Assembly (NCBI GenBank): GCA_015075725.1
Contig: JABTTV010000001.1
Span: 1,240,001 to 1,304,000, forward strand
DNA: 64,000 nt
Source of the DNA: Anaerolineales bacterium
GTDB taxonomy: Bacteria; Chloroflexota; Anaerolineae; Anaerolineales; Villigracilaceae
Reading direction: 5' to 3'
The notes below the pieces were generated by a model. It was given only the letters and a program-made list of their open reading frames with translations, was not told where the DNA came from and made no database searches. The position numbers and the translations under genes were made by a program. Shown piece by piece: positions 26,850-35,146 of the stretch (the first letter of the stretch is position 1; every line of letters starts with the position of its first letter).

Positions 26850-28007
26850 ATGAAAAAACTGATGTCCGTTTTGTCTCTCATCGTTCTGGCATCCATGCTG
26901 CTGACAGCGTGTGGAAGCCCCGCCACCGAAGCGCCGGTTGTCGAAGAACCTGTTGCCACCGAAGCCCCAACCGAAGTTGTTCCCACGGTAGCCCCCTTTG
27001 TTGGACCTGAAGGCGCGCTCGTCGCGTATCCGGTGGATGCCGCGCCGACCCTCGACGGCATCGCCGATGACGCCGCCTGGGAAAGCGCTGAAGCCATCGA
27101 AATCGAAGTGGATGGCGGCTTTAATAGCTATGAAACCGTAACTGCACTTAAAGCCGTATACACTGAAGATACTGTTTACTTCCTGTTGACCTACGAAGAC
27201 CCGACCGAATCTTGGTATCGTTCACCGTGGGTGAAACAGGAAGACGGCACGTGGAAACAGGACAAAGACCCCGATGACAAGGGCGGCGACAACAACCTGA
27301 CCTATGAAGACAAGTTCTCCATAATCTGGAACATCAACAACAGCATCGCCGATTTCAACGAAAAGGGCTGCGCGGTTGCCTGCCACTTCGGCGAAAATGA
27401 AGATGTAAAACCGTATGGCAACAAATACACCGCGGTCGAAGGCGAATTCGGCGATATCTGGCACTGGAAATCCGTCCGTAACCTGAACCAGATTGATGAT
27501 CAATATCTCGACGCGACCCGATATAGCGCTGATACCCCCGGCGCCGGACGCAAGAGTGACGCCAAGGATGGCGGCGGCTATGTGGATAACTTCGCCTCCA
27601 TGCCCGACCCTGCCGACGCCACCAAGACCGTCCCCGATAAATCCCTGCCCGGTTTCATCTCCCCGAGCATTGACATGACCACCGGCTTCCCCGGCTTCAT
27701 CCTCGACAGCGAAAAAATTGCCGTGACCAAGGAAGAACTCGACGCCATGCCTGTTGGCTCCATCATCCCCTCCATCGTCTCATCTGAATTCACCGGCGAC
27801 CGCGGTCAGATCTCTGCCGCGTGGAAATGGGAAGACGGCGTATGGACCATCGAATTCAGCCGCGCGCTCGTCACCGGCTCCGAAACCGACGTGCAGTTCG
27901 ACGACCTGACCGCCCAGTATTTCTTCGGCATTGCAGTCTTCGAGAACGCGCAAGTGCGCCATGCCTATCAAAACGGCGTCTCGAGCATGGTCTTCATGCC
28001 CCGCTAA
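26850..28007 (+). CDS. Lipoprotein with ethylbenzene-dehydrogenase-related haem domain
   Basis: The protein has 385 residues. The lipobox is MLLTACG, followed by a Thr/Pro/Glu linker. The rest matches the EB_dh (haem b-binding gamma-subunit-like) fold: YPVDAAPTLDGIADDAAWESA, VYFLLTYEDPTESWYRSPW, and EDKFSIIWNI. A CAVACH motif (C-x3-C-H) follows GCAV; this is one residue longer than a standard c-haem site. Such subunits pass electrons to or from molybdenum enzymes, but no such enzyme is encoded nearby. The ATG at 26850 has AGAGGAG 8 nt upstream. Confidence 0.78.
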   Translation: MKKLMSVLSLIVLASMLLTACGSPATEAPVVEEPVATEAPTEVVPTVAPFVGPEGALVAYPVDAAPTLDGIADDAAWESAEAIEIEVDGGFNSYETVTALKAVYTEDTVYFLLTYEDPTESWYRSPWVKQEDGTWKQDKDPDDKGGDNNLTYEDKFSIIWNINNSIADFNEKGCAVACHFGENEDVKPYGNKYTAVEGEFGDIWHWKSVRNLNQIDDQYLDATRYSADTPGAGRKSDAKDGGGYVDNFASMPDPADATKTVPDKSLPGFISPSIDMTTGFPGFILDSEKIAVTKEELDAMPVGSIIPSIVSSEFTGDRGQISAAWKWEDGVWTIEFSRALVTGSETDVQFDDLTAQYFFGIAVFENAQVRHAYQNGVSSMVFMPR

Positions 28008-28030
28008 GACAAGTATTTCTCCTTTGAAAA

Positions 28031-28070
28031 CGGGCTGGAGGTCCAACCTCCAGCCCGCAAACTTTAATTT
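28031..28070 (+). terminator. Terminator of the EB_dh-type lipoprotein gene
   Basis: A 12-bp stem (CGGGCTGGAGGT at 28031-28042, complement at 28046-28057) with a 3-nt loop is followed by CAAACTTTAATTTT. It lies 24 nt after the stop. Confidence 0.8.
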
Positions 28071-28087
28071 TGCAAGACATGACATTA

Positions 28088-28107
28088 TCCCCTAATTTGT
28101 TAGGGGA
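28088..28107. promoter_or_regulatory. TCCCCT-N8-AGGGGA inverted repeat, site 2
   Basis: TCCCCTAATTTGTTAGGGGA lies 151 bp upstream of the octahaem cytochrome gene. Five T follow, so a second terminator function is possible, but a strong terminator already lies 30 nt upstream. A further half-site TCCCCTAA follows at 28112. Confidence 0.55.
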
Positions 28108-28257
28108 TTTTTCCCCTAACCATGCTTCAACAGTTTTTATAGAATTAGATAAACCGGGGATTAATCTATGCTAAACCTGCAAGTTTCTGCGGCAGGGAGG
28201 ACGCCTGAATTACGTCCCTGCCTGCAGAGTTGAAAATTACTCTGAAAGGAGAATGTA

Positions 28258-29511
28258 ATGAGTAAGAAACTCTTTTTCCTGCTGGCAGGAATTCTGTTGC
28301 TCACCGTTGCCTTGGTATCGTGCGCCGGTCCTCAGGGACCTGCCGGGCCCGCCGGACCTGCCGGGCCTGCCGGGCCTGCGGGTGATCTTGCCGAACCGAA
28401 AGGCGCCGAGTATGCCGGTTCAACTGCCTGCAAGGAATGTCATGAATCGCTGTATAACACCTTCATGATGTCCGGTCACCCTTGGAAGTTGAACAAGGTG
28501 GTGGACGGGCAACCGCCCGCCTATCCCTTCGCGGATAAGAATGGCGATCTGCAACTACCCGAAGGCTATGAATGGTCGGATATTTCCTATGTGATCGGCG
28601 GTTACAAATGGAAAGCCCGCTTCATGGACCAGAACGGCTTCATCATCACTTCGCCCAAGGGCGAAGCGCCCGATGCCGAGGCTCACAAGGAATACCTGAA
28701 CCAGTGGAACTATGCCAATGAGTACGTCGGCAAGGACGCCGGCTTTGTGTTGTACAACTCCGGCAAGACCACCAAAGACCAGCCCGGTTTGATCTACGAC
28801 TGCGGAACCTGCCATACCACCGGTTATTCCTCATGGCCCCCCGATTCTCATCAGGACGACATGCCCGGCATCAAAGGCACTTGGGCGGAACCAGGCATCC
28901 AGTGCGAAGCCTGCCATGGACCCGCCAGCCTGCACGTGTCCGACCCCCGCGGATTCAAACTTGAAGTCGAACGCTCCTCGGCGCTGTGCGGCGAATGTCA
29001 CGACCGGGGCGCGCAGGAGTTCGTGGACGCCAAAGGCGGCTTCATCGAGCATCACGAGCAATATGAAGAACTGTTCCAGTCGAAGCACATCGCTGTTGAC
29101 TGCGTGGTTTGCCACGATCCGCATACCGGCGTGGAGCAACTTCGCCAGGCGGAGAAACAAACCACCCGCACTCAATGCGAGAATTGCCACTTCAAGGAAG
29201 CCAAGTATCGCAAGAGCATGGAGAAAGTCGAATGCGTGGACTGCCACATGCCCTTCGTCGGCAAGAGCGCCTGGGGCAACGCCGACACCTTCCGCGGGGA
29301 TGTGCGCACTCACCTGATGGCGATTGACGTAACCACCTTCGACCAGTTCTACACTGTAAAGGAGGGCGACGTCGAGAAGTCCTATTCGCTCTCACAACTC
29401 GGTCTCAACTTCGCCTGCAAGTCTTGTCATAACAGCGCTGATCCATTTGCAGGCGTATACGACGACGCCCGTTTGCAGGAAGAGGCGACCGACTTCCATA
29501 CCGCCCCGTAA
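28258..29511 (+). CDS. Octahaem c-type cytochrome lipoprotein with collagen-like linker
   Basis: The protein has 417 residues. A lipobox ending at Cys22 (ALVSC) is followed by six Gly-Pro-X triplets (GPQGPAGPAGPAGPAGPA), then a cytochrome with eight CxxCH sites near residues 58, 182, 216, 244, 282, 307, 326 and 387. It is probably anchored on the outer face of the cytoplasmic membrane and transfers electrons, perhaps to extracellular acceptors. GGAG lies about 10 nt before the ATG. It follows the EB_dh-type gene with its own upstream region. It resembles cytochrome c554-like multihaem proteins, but no catalytic family can be assigned. Confidence 0.85.
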   Translation: MSKKLFFLLAGILLLTVALVSCAGPQGPAGPAGPAGPAGPAGDLAEPKGAEYAGSTACKECHESLYNTFMMSGHPWKLNKVVDGQPPAYPFADKNGDLQLPEGYEWSDISYVIGGYKWKARFMDQNGFIITSPKGEAPDAEAHKEYLNQWNYANEYVGKDAGFVLYNSGKTTKDQPGLIYDCGTCHTTGYSSWPPDSHQDDMPGIKGTWAEPGIQCEACHGPASLHVSDPRGFKLEVERSSALCGECHDRGAQEFVDAKGGFIEHHEQYEELFQSKHIAVDCVVCHDPHTGVEQLRQAEKQTTRTQCENCHFKEAKYRKSMEKVECVDCHMPFVGKSAWGNADTFRGDVRTHLMAIDVTTFDQFYTVKEGDVEKSYSLSQLGLNFACKSCHNSADPFAGVYDDARLQEEATDFHTAP

Positions 29512-29557
29512 TCTGCCAATTACATGCCAGCCTTGAGGCGTCCGGGCTGGCGAATAG

Positions 29558-29600
29558 CAAGCCCCGGAGATCGATCTCCGGGGCTTGTTTGCAATTTTAT
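29558..29600. terminator. Terminator between the convergent cytochrome and response-regulator genes
   Basis: A perfect 30-bp palindrome (29558-29587, arms beginning CAAGCCCCGGAGATC) is followed on the plus strand by TTTGCAATTTT. It ends the cytochrome transcript and may also end the opposing one. Confidence 0.75.
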
Positions 29601-30262
29601 CTATCTCGCCCAATGCGTTCGAACAGATGATGATTGTAGGCATACGCCGCCAGTTCGATACGGTTGTTCAGGTGGAGTTTCTCTAACATGTTGCTCACGT
29701 AATTCCCGACCGTCTTTTCGCTCAAATGCAACAGCGACGCGATCTCGGCGTTGGTCTTTCCTTTTGCAAGATGTGTCAACACATCCATTTCTCGGTCGGT
29801 CAACTCGCGGAAGGCGTCCTCCTCGGCTATTCTCTCCGCCTCGCGGACTCGACTCAACAATCGCGCCGTGGTCGAGGGATCGAGCAGCGCCTCGCCCCTC
29901 GCCGCGGCTTGGATCGCCCTTATAAGCTCTTCATTCCCAACTTGTTTCAGCACGTATCCCACCGCTCCCGCGCTGATGGCTCGCATCACAAGTTCATCGT
30001 CCGCAAAGGAGGTCAGCATCACCACCTTGACCTTTGGAAATCTCGCCGTCACCTGCCGCGTGGCTTCAATGCCACCCTCGCCGGGCAGGCGGATATCCAT
30101 CAATACGACGTTGGGTGAAAGCGCCCCAGTTTGGCGCACGGCTTCGGCAGCCGTGCTAGCCTCGCCGACCACTTCCATATCCGGGCGGTCGTTAAGCAGG
30201 GTCATCAGTCCCAAACGGACGATGTCGTGATCGTCCACCAATAAGATGCGGGTCTTTGTCAT
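29597..30262 (-). CDS. NarL/FixJ-type response regulator
   Basis: The protein has 221 residues. The receiver domain has acidic residues DD at 10-11, phosphoacceptor Asp56 (VVLMDIRLPG), Thr/Ser at MLTS and Lys in VLKQ. The LuxR-type helix-turn-helix is LTDREMDVLTHLAKGKTNAEIASLLHLSEKTVGNYVSNML. Its ATG directly follows the stop of the histidine kinase gene, so they are a pair. It is convergent with the cytochrome genes and may control them through the TCCCCT-N8-AGGGGA sites. Confidence 0.92.
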   Translation of the reverse strand: MTKTRILLVDDHDIVRLGLMTLLNDRPDMEVVGEASTAAEAVRQTGALSPNVVLMDIRLPGEGGIEATRQVTARFPKVKVVMLTSFADDELVMRAISAGAVGYVLKQVGNEELIRAIQAAARGEALLDPSTTARLLSRVREAERIAEEDAFRELTDREMDVLTHLAKGKTNAEIASLLHLSEKTVGNYVSNMLEKLHLNNRIELAAYAYNHHLFERIGRDR

Positions 30263-31657
30263 CTAATCCTTCCAGGGAACGTTGAGAGTTACAAGCAAGC
30301 CTTTAATATTTTGAAATTCGATTTTACCGTTGAGCAGGCGCGCCCGATCGCGCATGTTGCGAAGGCCGTAACCATCTTTCAAATCCGCAGGCAGGCCCTT
30401 ACCGTTGTCGTGGATGCTTACATTGAGCGTTTCGCCATCGTCCCGGACAAAGATACCCACGCTCTCCGCCTGCGCGTGTCTTACAGCGTTCGCCATTGCT
30501 TCATTGACGATTGCCAGCAAATGCCCCATGCGCCTATCCGACATGGTCTTTTCTTCGGGGAGGTTTGCCTGCACCGAAACTTTTACCATTGATTTATAGT
30601 TTGGGTTTTCCGCGATCTCCTGCAAAAGGGTATTTAGTGACTTGCTGGAAATTTGCGTATGTGCATGCAACTCGGCAAGGTTTCGACGTAAGTCCAGGAT
30701 CGAATCGCTGAGCACGCCCACAGCGCGTTTGAGGCGCTTGCCCAGTTCACTCTCCGGGTCGGCAACGCGTTCAGCGGATTCAACCAATAGCCCTGCTGTG
30801 TACACTTTTTGGATGGCGCCGTCGTGCAGGTCGCGCGCAAGGCGTTCGTGTTCGGCGTTGATGATCTGCTGCTGCTCCAGTTGCTCGATGCGCCGCTCGG
30901 TCTCGAGGTCGAAGATTTCCAACGCGCGGATGATGGTAAAGGCAATAACTGTACCAACAAGTGACCGGAAGACCAGCGGAGGGACACCGACAAGGTTTGT
31001 AAAGGTATCCGTATTCAAGACATTGCCGGGAAAGAACTTCACAGGCGGGACGAAAATCCCGCCGACGATTGCATATACGCCGAGCGAAATTCCGGCGGCT
31101 TGAAACATCTGCACTATCATGGGGACATTCAAGGGCTTGATACGTTGATAGGTATGGACGCGCAAGTTGTAGGCTGCTAGAAGACTCCCCGGGAAACCGA
31201 TCAAGTACCGCGCAAACGCATTCGACTGCCTGCGCCATTCGATATCATCGAACGCGCCTGGAAAAATGCCAAAGGCGAGGATTGCCCAGAATACGAAGAT
31301 GACAATGGTGAATCGATGGACCCCGCGCGCTTTTTTGCTGGAAGGATGCACGGAGATACCGAATTCCAGCAGGCAGACGAAGGAAAACGCCAGCAGGATT
31401 TTGTGGACCAGATATAACACGCGCATGGTCGGGGCACCCAGGTACTCGGCTTGAATGGGAATGAACAAGTCTCCCCATTCATACAACCCATGGGTGATGC
31501 CGAATCCTGCCAGCCAGCGCAGACTGCGCGCCAGTTCGAGCCGCGAGGAGCGGCGCGTTTGCAGGATGATCGCAAACCCAAGCAGAAAGAACACCAGCCC
31601 GTAAACGAAGAAGATAATCTCGCGGTTTCGTTCGAAGAATTCAGGGAGGGAAATCAT
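30263..31657 (-). CDS. Sensor histidine kinase, HisKA_3 (NarX/DesK-like) with multi-helix membrane sensor
   Basis: The protein has 464 residues. Seven or so N-terminal helices (to about residue 245) form the sensor. They are followed by ERLARDLHDGAIQKVY with the phosphoacceptor His near 278, and an ATPase domain with NEAMANAVRHAQA, DNGKGLPADLKDGYGLRNM. It partners the response regulator immediately downstream. No PAS, GAF or haem-binding domain is seen, so the signal is unknown. No Shine-Dalgarno is evident before the ATG. Confidence 0.88.
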   Translation of the reverse strand: MISLPEFFERNREIIFFVYGLVFFLLGFAIILQTRRSSRLELARSLRWLAGFGITHGLYEWGDLFIPIQAEYLGAPTMRVLYLVHKILLAFSFVCLLEFGISVHPSSKKARGVHRFTIVIFVFWAILAFGIFPGAFDDIEWRRQSNAFARYLIGFPGSLLAAYNLRVHTYQRIKPLNVPMIVQMFQAAGISLGVYAIVGGIFVPPVKFFPGNVLNTDTFTNLVGVPPLVFRSLVGTVIAFTIIRALEIFDLETERRIEQLEQQQIINAEHERLARDLHDGAIQKVYTAGLLVESAERVADPESELGKRLKRAVGVLSDSILDLRRNLAELHAHTQISSKSLNTLLQEIAENPNYKSMVKVSVQANLPEEKTMSDRRMGHLLAIVNEAMANAVRHAQAESVGIFVRDDGETLNVSIHDNGKGLPADLKDGYGLRNMRDRARLLNGKIEFQNIKGLLVTLNVPWKD

Positions 31658-31728
31658 AGTTGGAGGTTGATTTTATCGTGAAAGTATTATATACATCGGT
31701 GGATTAAAAAGGTAAAATACGCCTGTAT

Positions 31729-32454
31729 ATGAAAGAGTTCATCTATTCCCGCAACGCCGTCCATGAAGCCCTGCTGGCAAAACGCAGACAGATATTTTCG
31801 ATAGAAATCGCCGAAGGGGCGCAGGAGAAAGGCAAACTGGCAGAGATCGTCAAACTGGCGGGGCAGCAAAGAATCAAGGTCAACCGCGTGCCGCGCGGAA
31901 AACTGGATAAGATCAACCAGAACCATCAGGGCGTGGCGGCGGAAGTCAGCGGCTACCCATATTCAGATGTTGTCGAAATCCTCGATAATGCCAAAGATAA
32001 ACAACCTTTCATCCTCATTCTCGATTCACTGCAAGATCCGCAGAATTTCGGAACGCTCATCCGCACCGCGGAAGCGGTCGGTGTGCATGGCATCATCATC
32101 CCCTTGGCAAGGTCGGTGGAGGTGACTCCATCCGTGGTCAATGCGTCTTCAGGGGCGAGCGAGTACATGCTGATCGCCAAATCGAATCTTTCGCAGGCGA
32201 TGGATGCGCTTCGGGACGCAGACATCTGGCTGGTTGGGTTGGACCAGGCCGGAGCGGAGATCGAGGCGGGGTCTCGTCATCTTAAAGGCGCGCTCGGACT
32301 CATTGTCGGCTCGGAAGGCGAAGGTTTACATGAGTTGACGCGCAAAAAGTGCGACATCGTTTTGAAACTGCCGATGCGCGGAAGAATCGAATCATTGAAT
32401 GCCGCTGTGGCGGGGTCGGTGGCGTTGTATCTGGCATATTTAAAACGTAAATAA
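31729..32454 (+). CDS. rlmB: 23S rRNA (guanosine-2'-O-)-methyltransferase, RlmB/TrmH family
   Basis: The protein has 241 residues. The N-terminal substrate-binding domain (YSRNAVHEALLAKRRQIFSIEIAE) precedes a SPOUT domain: LDSLQDPQNFGTLIRTAEAVGVHGII, GLIVGSEGEGL and LPMRGRIESLNAAVAGSVALY. Its relatives methylate G2251 of 23S rRNA. No ribosome-binding site is visible; TAAAAT (31713-31718) lies 10 nt before the ATG, suggesting a very short leader. Confidence 0.87.
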   Translation: MKEFIYSRNAVHEALLAKRRQIFSIEIAEGAQEKGKLAEIVKLAGQQRIKVNRVPRGKLDKINQNHQGVAAEVSGYPYSDVVEILDNAKDKQPFILILDSLQDPQNFGTLIRTAEAVGVHGIIIPLARSVEVTPSVVNASSGASEYMLIAKSNLSQAMDALRDADIWLVGLDQAGAEIEAGSRHLKGALGLIVGSEGEGLHELTRKKCDIVLKLPMRGRIESLNAAVAGSVALYLAYLKRK

Positions 32455-32551
32455 CATGTCGCTGCGAGGAGGGCGATTTTTGCCCGACGATGCAACCTCA
32501 AAATAATTGGGAGATTGCTTTGTGGCACGATACGCCACCCGCAATGACATG
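32455..32551. repeat. GTCATTGCGAG-type palindromic element, third copy
   Basis: Terminal arms CATGTCGCTGCGAG and CGCAATGACATG (one mismatch region) enclose a core with GCAA/TTGC pairs. It begins directly after the rlmB stop and ends 15 nt before the glycosidase start. Confidence 0.75.
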
Positions 32552-32566
32552 ATCACGGAGAACATC

Positions 32567-33898
32567 ATGCCTCAAGGCACCTATCATTTTCCAAAGGGAT
32601 TTTTATGGGGGACGGCGACTGCCGCGCATCAGGTCGAGGGCAATAATACGAATAACAATTGGTGGAAGTGGGAGCGGGACGGCCACACGGACGGTTCTGC
32701 GGCGGTGGCAGCCGATTGGTGGGGCGGACGCTGGCGCGAGGATTTCGACCGCGCCGCCGAAACTGGACAGAACGCGCATCGCCTCTCGGTGGAGTGGAGC
32801 CGCATCCAGCCGACGCCGGACACATGGGACGAAGAAGCGCTTGAAAAATATCGCACCATGCTGCGCGGACTCAAAGAACGCGGCTTGACGCCGATGGTGA
32901 CACTGCATCATTTCACCGATCCGTTGTGGTTGGGCAACTATGGCTCTTGGGAAACAGAGGCCGTCGTCCCGCTCTTTGAGAAGTTTGTTCGCAAAACAGT
33001 GGACGCATTGAAAGAATACTGTTCGTTGTGGTGTACGATCAACGAGCCGACGGGCTATGCTTTGAATGGATACGTCATCACCGGCGTGGATTCGTTCCCG
33101 CCGGGTAAAAATAATATGAAACTGGCGATGCAGGTCCATGCGAACCTGATCCGCGGGCACGCCGCCGCCTATCGCGCCATTCATTTGCTTCAGCCGGAAG
33201 CGCGGGTGGGCATTGCGCATCAATTTCGCCCGATGATGCCATATCACACCTGGTCCCCGCTCGACCGGTTTTTGACAAATGCCTTTAACACCACGGTAAA
33301 TAGTTTTGCATTGACGTTGGCGGATGGCGTGATGCGTTCACCGCTCGGTTCGATAAAAATTCCGGAGGCTAAAGGCACGCAGGATTATTTCGGGTTCAAT
33401 TATTACACGCGCGAATATGTCACCTTCGACCTGCGCCATGCCAGCACCTTATTTGGACGTCACTTTTATCGCAAGGATGTTGAATTAAGCGACGATGGTT
33501 TTCTTGCCATGGAACCGGATGGAATGTTCGATGGATTGAAGTGGGTCGTGCGCACTTTCCCCAATCTGCCCATCCTTGTGACCGAGAACGGCGTCAACTC
33601 GGCAGACGACTCGATGCGTCCGCGCTATACCGTTCAACACATCCACCAGATGTGGCGGGCGGTCAATTTCAACTGGCCCATCAAGGGATATTTCCATTGG
33701 TCTTTGGTGGATAACTTCGAGTGGAGTTTTGGATGGAAGTACCGCTTCGGGCTTTGGGGATTGGATGTGGACACCCAGAAACGAATCAAACGTCCCAGCG
33801 TGGACCTGTATGCTGAGATCTGCAAAGAGAACGGCATATCCAGCGAGATGGTGCAAAAGTATTGCCCCGAATCGTTTGAAAAGTTATTTCCTTCGTGA
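32567..33898 (+). CDS. Glycoside hydrolase family 1 beta-glycosidase
   Basis: The protein has 443 residues, a (beta/alpha)8 barrel. The acid/base glutamate is in TINEPTGYALNGY (about residue 165), the nucleophile in ILVTENGVN (about 343), and the N-terminus FPKGFLWGTATAAHQVEG is the family 1 signature. No signal peptide is seen, so it is cytoplasmic and cleaves imported beta-glucosides or beta-galactosides. The start at 32567 has GGAG 7 nt upstream; upstream in-frame codons lie within a repeat. Confidence 0.92.
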   Translation: MPQGTYHFPKGFLWGTATAAHQVEGNNTNNNWWKWERDGHTDGSAAVAADWWGGRWREDFDRAAETGQNAHRLSVEWSRIQPTPDTWDEEALEKYRTMLRGLKERGLTPMVTLHHFTDPLWLGNYGSWETEAVVPLFEKFVRKTVDALKEYCSLWCTINEPTGYALNGYVITGVDSFPPGKNNMKLAMQVHANLIRGHAAAYRAIHLLQPEARVGIAHQFRPMMPYHTWSPLDRFLTNAFNTTVNSFALTLADGVMRSPLGSIKIPEAKGTQDYFGFNYYTREYVTFDLRHASTLFGRHFYRKDVELSDDGFLAMEPDGMFDGLKWVVRTFPNLPILVTENGVNSADDSMRPRYTVQHIHQMWRAVNFNWPIKGYFHWSLVDNFEWSFGWKYRFGLWGLDVDTQKRIKRPSVDLYAEICKENGISSEMVQKYCPESFEKLFPS

Positions 33899-33924
33899 TC
33901 CGACGCGAAAGTCTCCAGACTTTC

Positions 33925-33951
33925 GACTCCAACGTGGGAGACGTTGGAGTC
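33925..33951. repeat. GACTCCAACGT palindrome
   Basis: GACTCCAACGT and its perfect complement ACGTTGGAGTC flank GGGAG. A related hairpin with TCCAACATC arms occurs at 48545-48566. It lies between the glycosidase and tsaE genes and could also act as a hairpin in RNA, but has no T tract. Confidence 0.6.
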
Positions 33952-33982
33952 CATGGCAACAGGGCGGTATAATTTCAACCCG

Positions 33983-34477
33983 ATGCCAATTCTCGATGCC
34001 CACATGTTGGAATTCTTCAGCCGCAGTCCCGAGCAAACGCGGCGCATCGGAATCCGCCTTGGCGGCCTCCTCGAGCCGGGCGATGTGATCTGTTTGCAGG
34101 GCGATCTCGGCGCAGGCAAGACCACGTTTGCACAGGGCCTTGCGCAAGGATGGGGTTCACTCGATGCCGTTTCCAGCCCGACCTTTATTCTTGTCAACCA
34201 ATATCGGCGCGCCGATGGCGGAAAACTTTTTCACCTCGATGCCTACCGCCTCGACTCCGTGCCGGAAGCGGAGGAACTCGATCTCGACTCGATGCTCAAT
34301 GAAGGCGCGCTGATCATCGAGTGGCCCGAACGACTCGGAAATCTAATTCCCAACGATCATCTGCGCATCCAACTCGAGCATATCTCGGAAGAACACCGCA
34401 GGCTGGGCTTTCGTGCGCACGGGAAACACTACGACGAACTGCTCGACGAAATCCGCCAGTCTGTGGTGGGAGGATGA
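33983..34477 (+). CDS. tsaE: tRNA threonylcarbamoyladenosine biosynthesis ATPase TsaE
   Basis: About 164 residues. The Walker A motif is LQGDLGAGKTTFAQGLAQG, then SPTFILVNQY and LFHLDAYRLDS, and the C-terminal VEWPE-like segment is IIEWPERLG. It works with TsaB and TsaD in making t6A37 of tRNA. TATAAT at 33968-33973 ends 9 nt before the ATG at 33983 and no Shine-Dalgarno is visible, so a nearly leaderless transcript is likely. Upstream ATG and TTG codons would sit inside or before that promoter. It overlaps tsaB by 4 nt. Confidence 0.9.
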   Translation: MPILDAHMLEFFSRSPEQTRRIGIRLGGLLEPGDVICLQGDLGAGKTTFAQGLAQGWGSLDAVSSPTFILVNQYRRADGGKLFHLDAYRLDSVPEAEELDLDSMLNEGALIIEWPERLGNLIPNDHLRIQLEHISEEHRRLGFRAHGKHYDELLDEIRQSVVGG

Positions 34478-35145
34478 CCATGCTGCTTGCAGTCGATACA
34501 TCCACTTCGCTGACAGGCCTGGCGTTGTATGATGGAGTCCAGGTCCTCGGCGAGATGACGTGGATAACCAGGCAACATCACACGGCAGAACTTTCCCCGG
34601 CTCTTTCCGGACTTTTGAGTCGGTGCGGCGTTTCGATGGGCATGGTCAACGCTTTGGGCGTTGCCGTTGGTCCCGGTTCGTTTACGAGTCTGCGAGTTGG
34701 GCTGTCCTTGGTGAAGGGAATTGCGCTGGCGCGCAATTTGCCTGTGATGGGAATTCCCACATTGGATGTGATCGCAACAGCCCAGCCGTTGGCGGAATAT
34801 CCGCTCATTGCGATCATTCAAGCCGGGCGGACGCGAATCGCTTTCAGTGTGTATGAAAATACCGGGAAGCAGTGGCAGGCGGAAGGTCCGATTAGAAGCG
34901 GAACGCTCGAAGAACTCATCGCCGGGATCGATTCGCCTGCATCCATCGCGGGCGAATTGACATCCGAAGAAAGAAAAAAAATATCCAAGGCAAAGAAACT
35001 GCACTTGGCTTCGCCTGCATTGTGTGTAAGACGTCCTGCTGTGCTTGCAGAACTGGCTTGGAACCGCTGGCGGAATCATGATGTGGACGATGCGGCAGCC
35101 CTTGCGCCGATCTATTTGCATGTGGCAGGAACGCCGATTTCGTGA
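34474..35145 (+). CDS. tsaB: tRNA threonylcarbamoyladenosine biosynthesis protein TsaB
   Basis: The protein has 223 residues. The ASKHA-fold N-terminus MLLAVDTSTSLTGLALYDG and GPGSFTSLRVGLSLVKGIA are diagnostic. TsaB is the dimerisation partner of TsaD. The start overlaps the tsaE stop (ATGA) with GGGAGG just upstream. An open frame continues upstream but lies over tsaE. tsaD is not in the window. Confidence 0.93.
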   Translation: MTMLLAVDTSTSLTGLALYDGVQVLGEMTWITRQHHTAELSPALSGLLSRCGVSMGMVNALGVAVGPGSFTSLRVGLSLVKGIALARNLPVMGIPTLDVIATAQPLAEYPLIAIIQAGRTRIAFSVYENTGKQWQAEGPIRSGTLEELIAGIDSPASIAGELTSEERKKISKAKKLHLASPALCVRRPAVLAELAWNRWRNHDVDDAAALAPIYLHVAGTPIS

Positions 35146-35146
35146 A

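Noticed and set aside
33925..33951. GACTCCAACGT palindrome as terminator of the glycosidase gene
   Set aside because: The stem is strong but no T tract follows on either strand, so it is listed as a repeat only.
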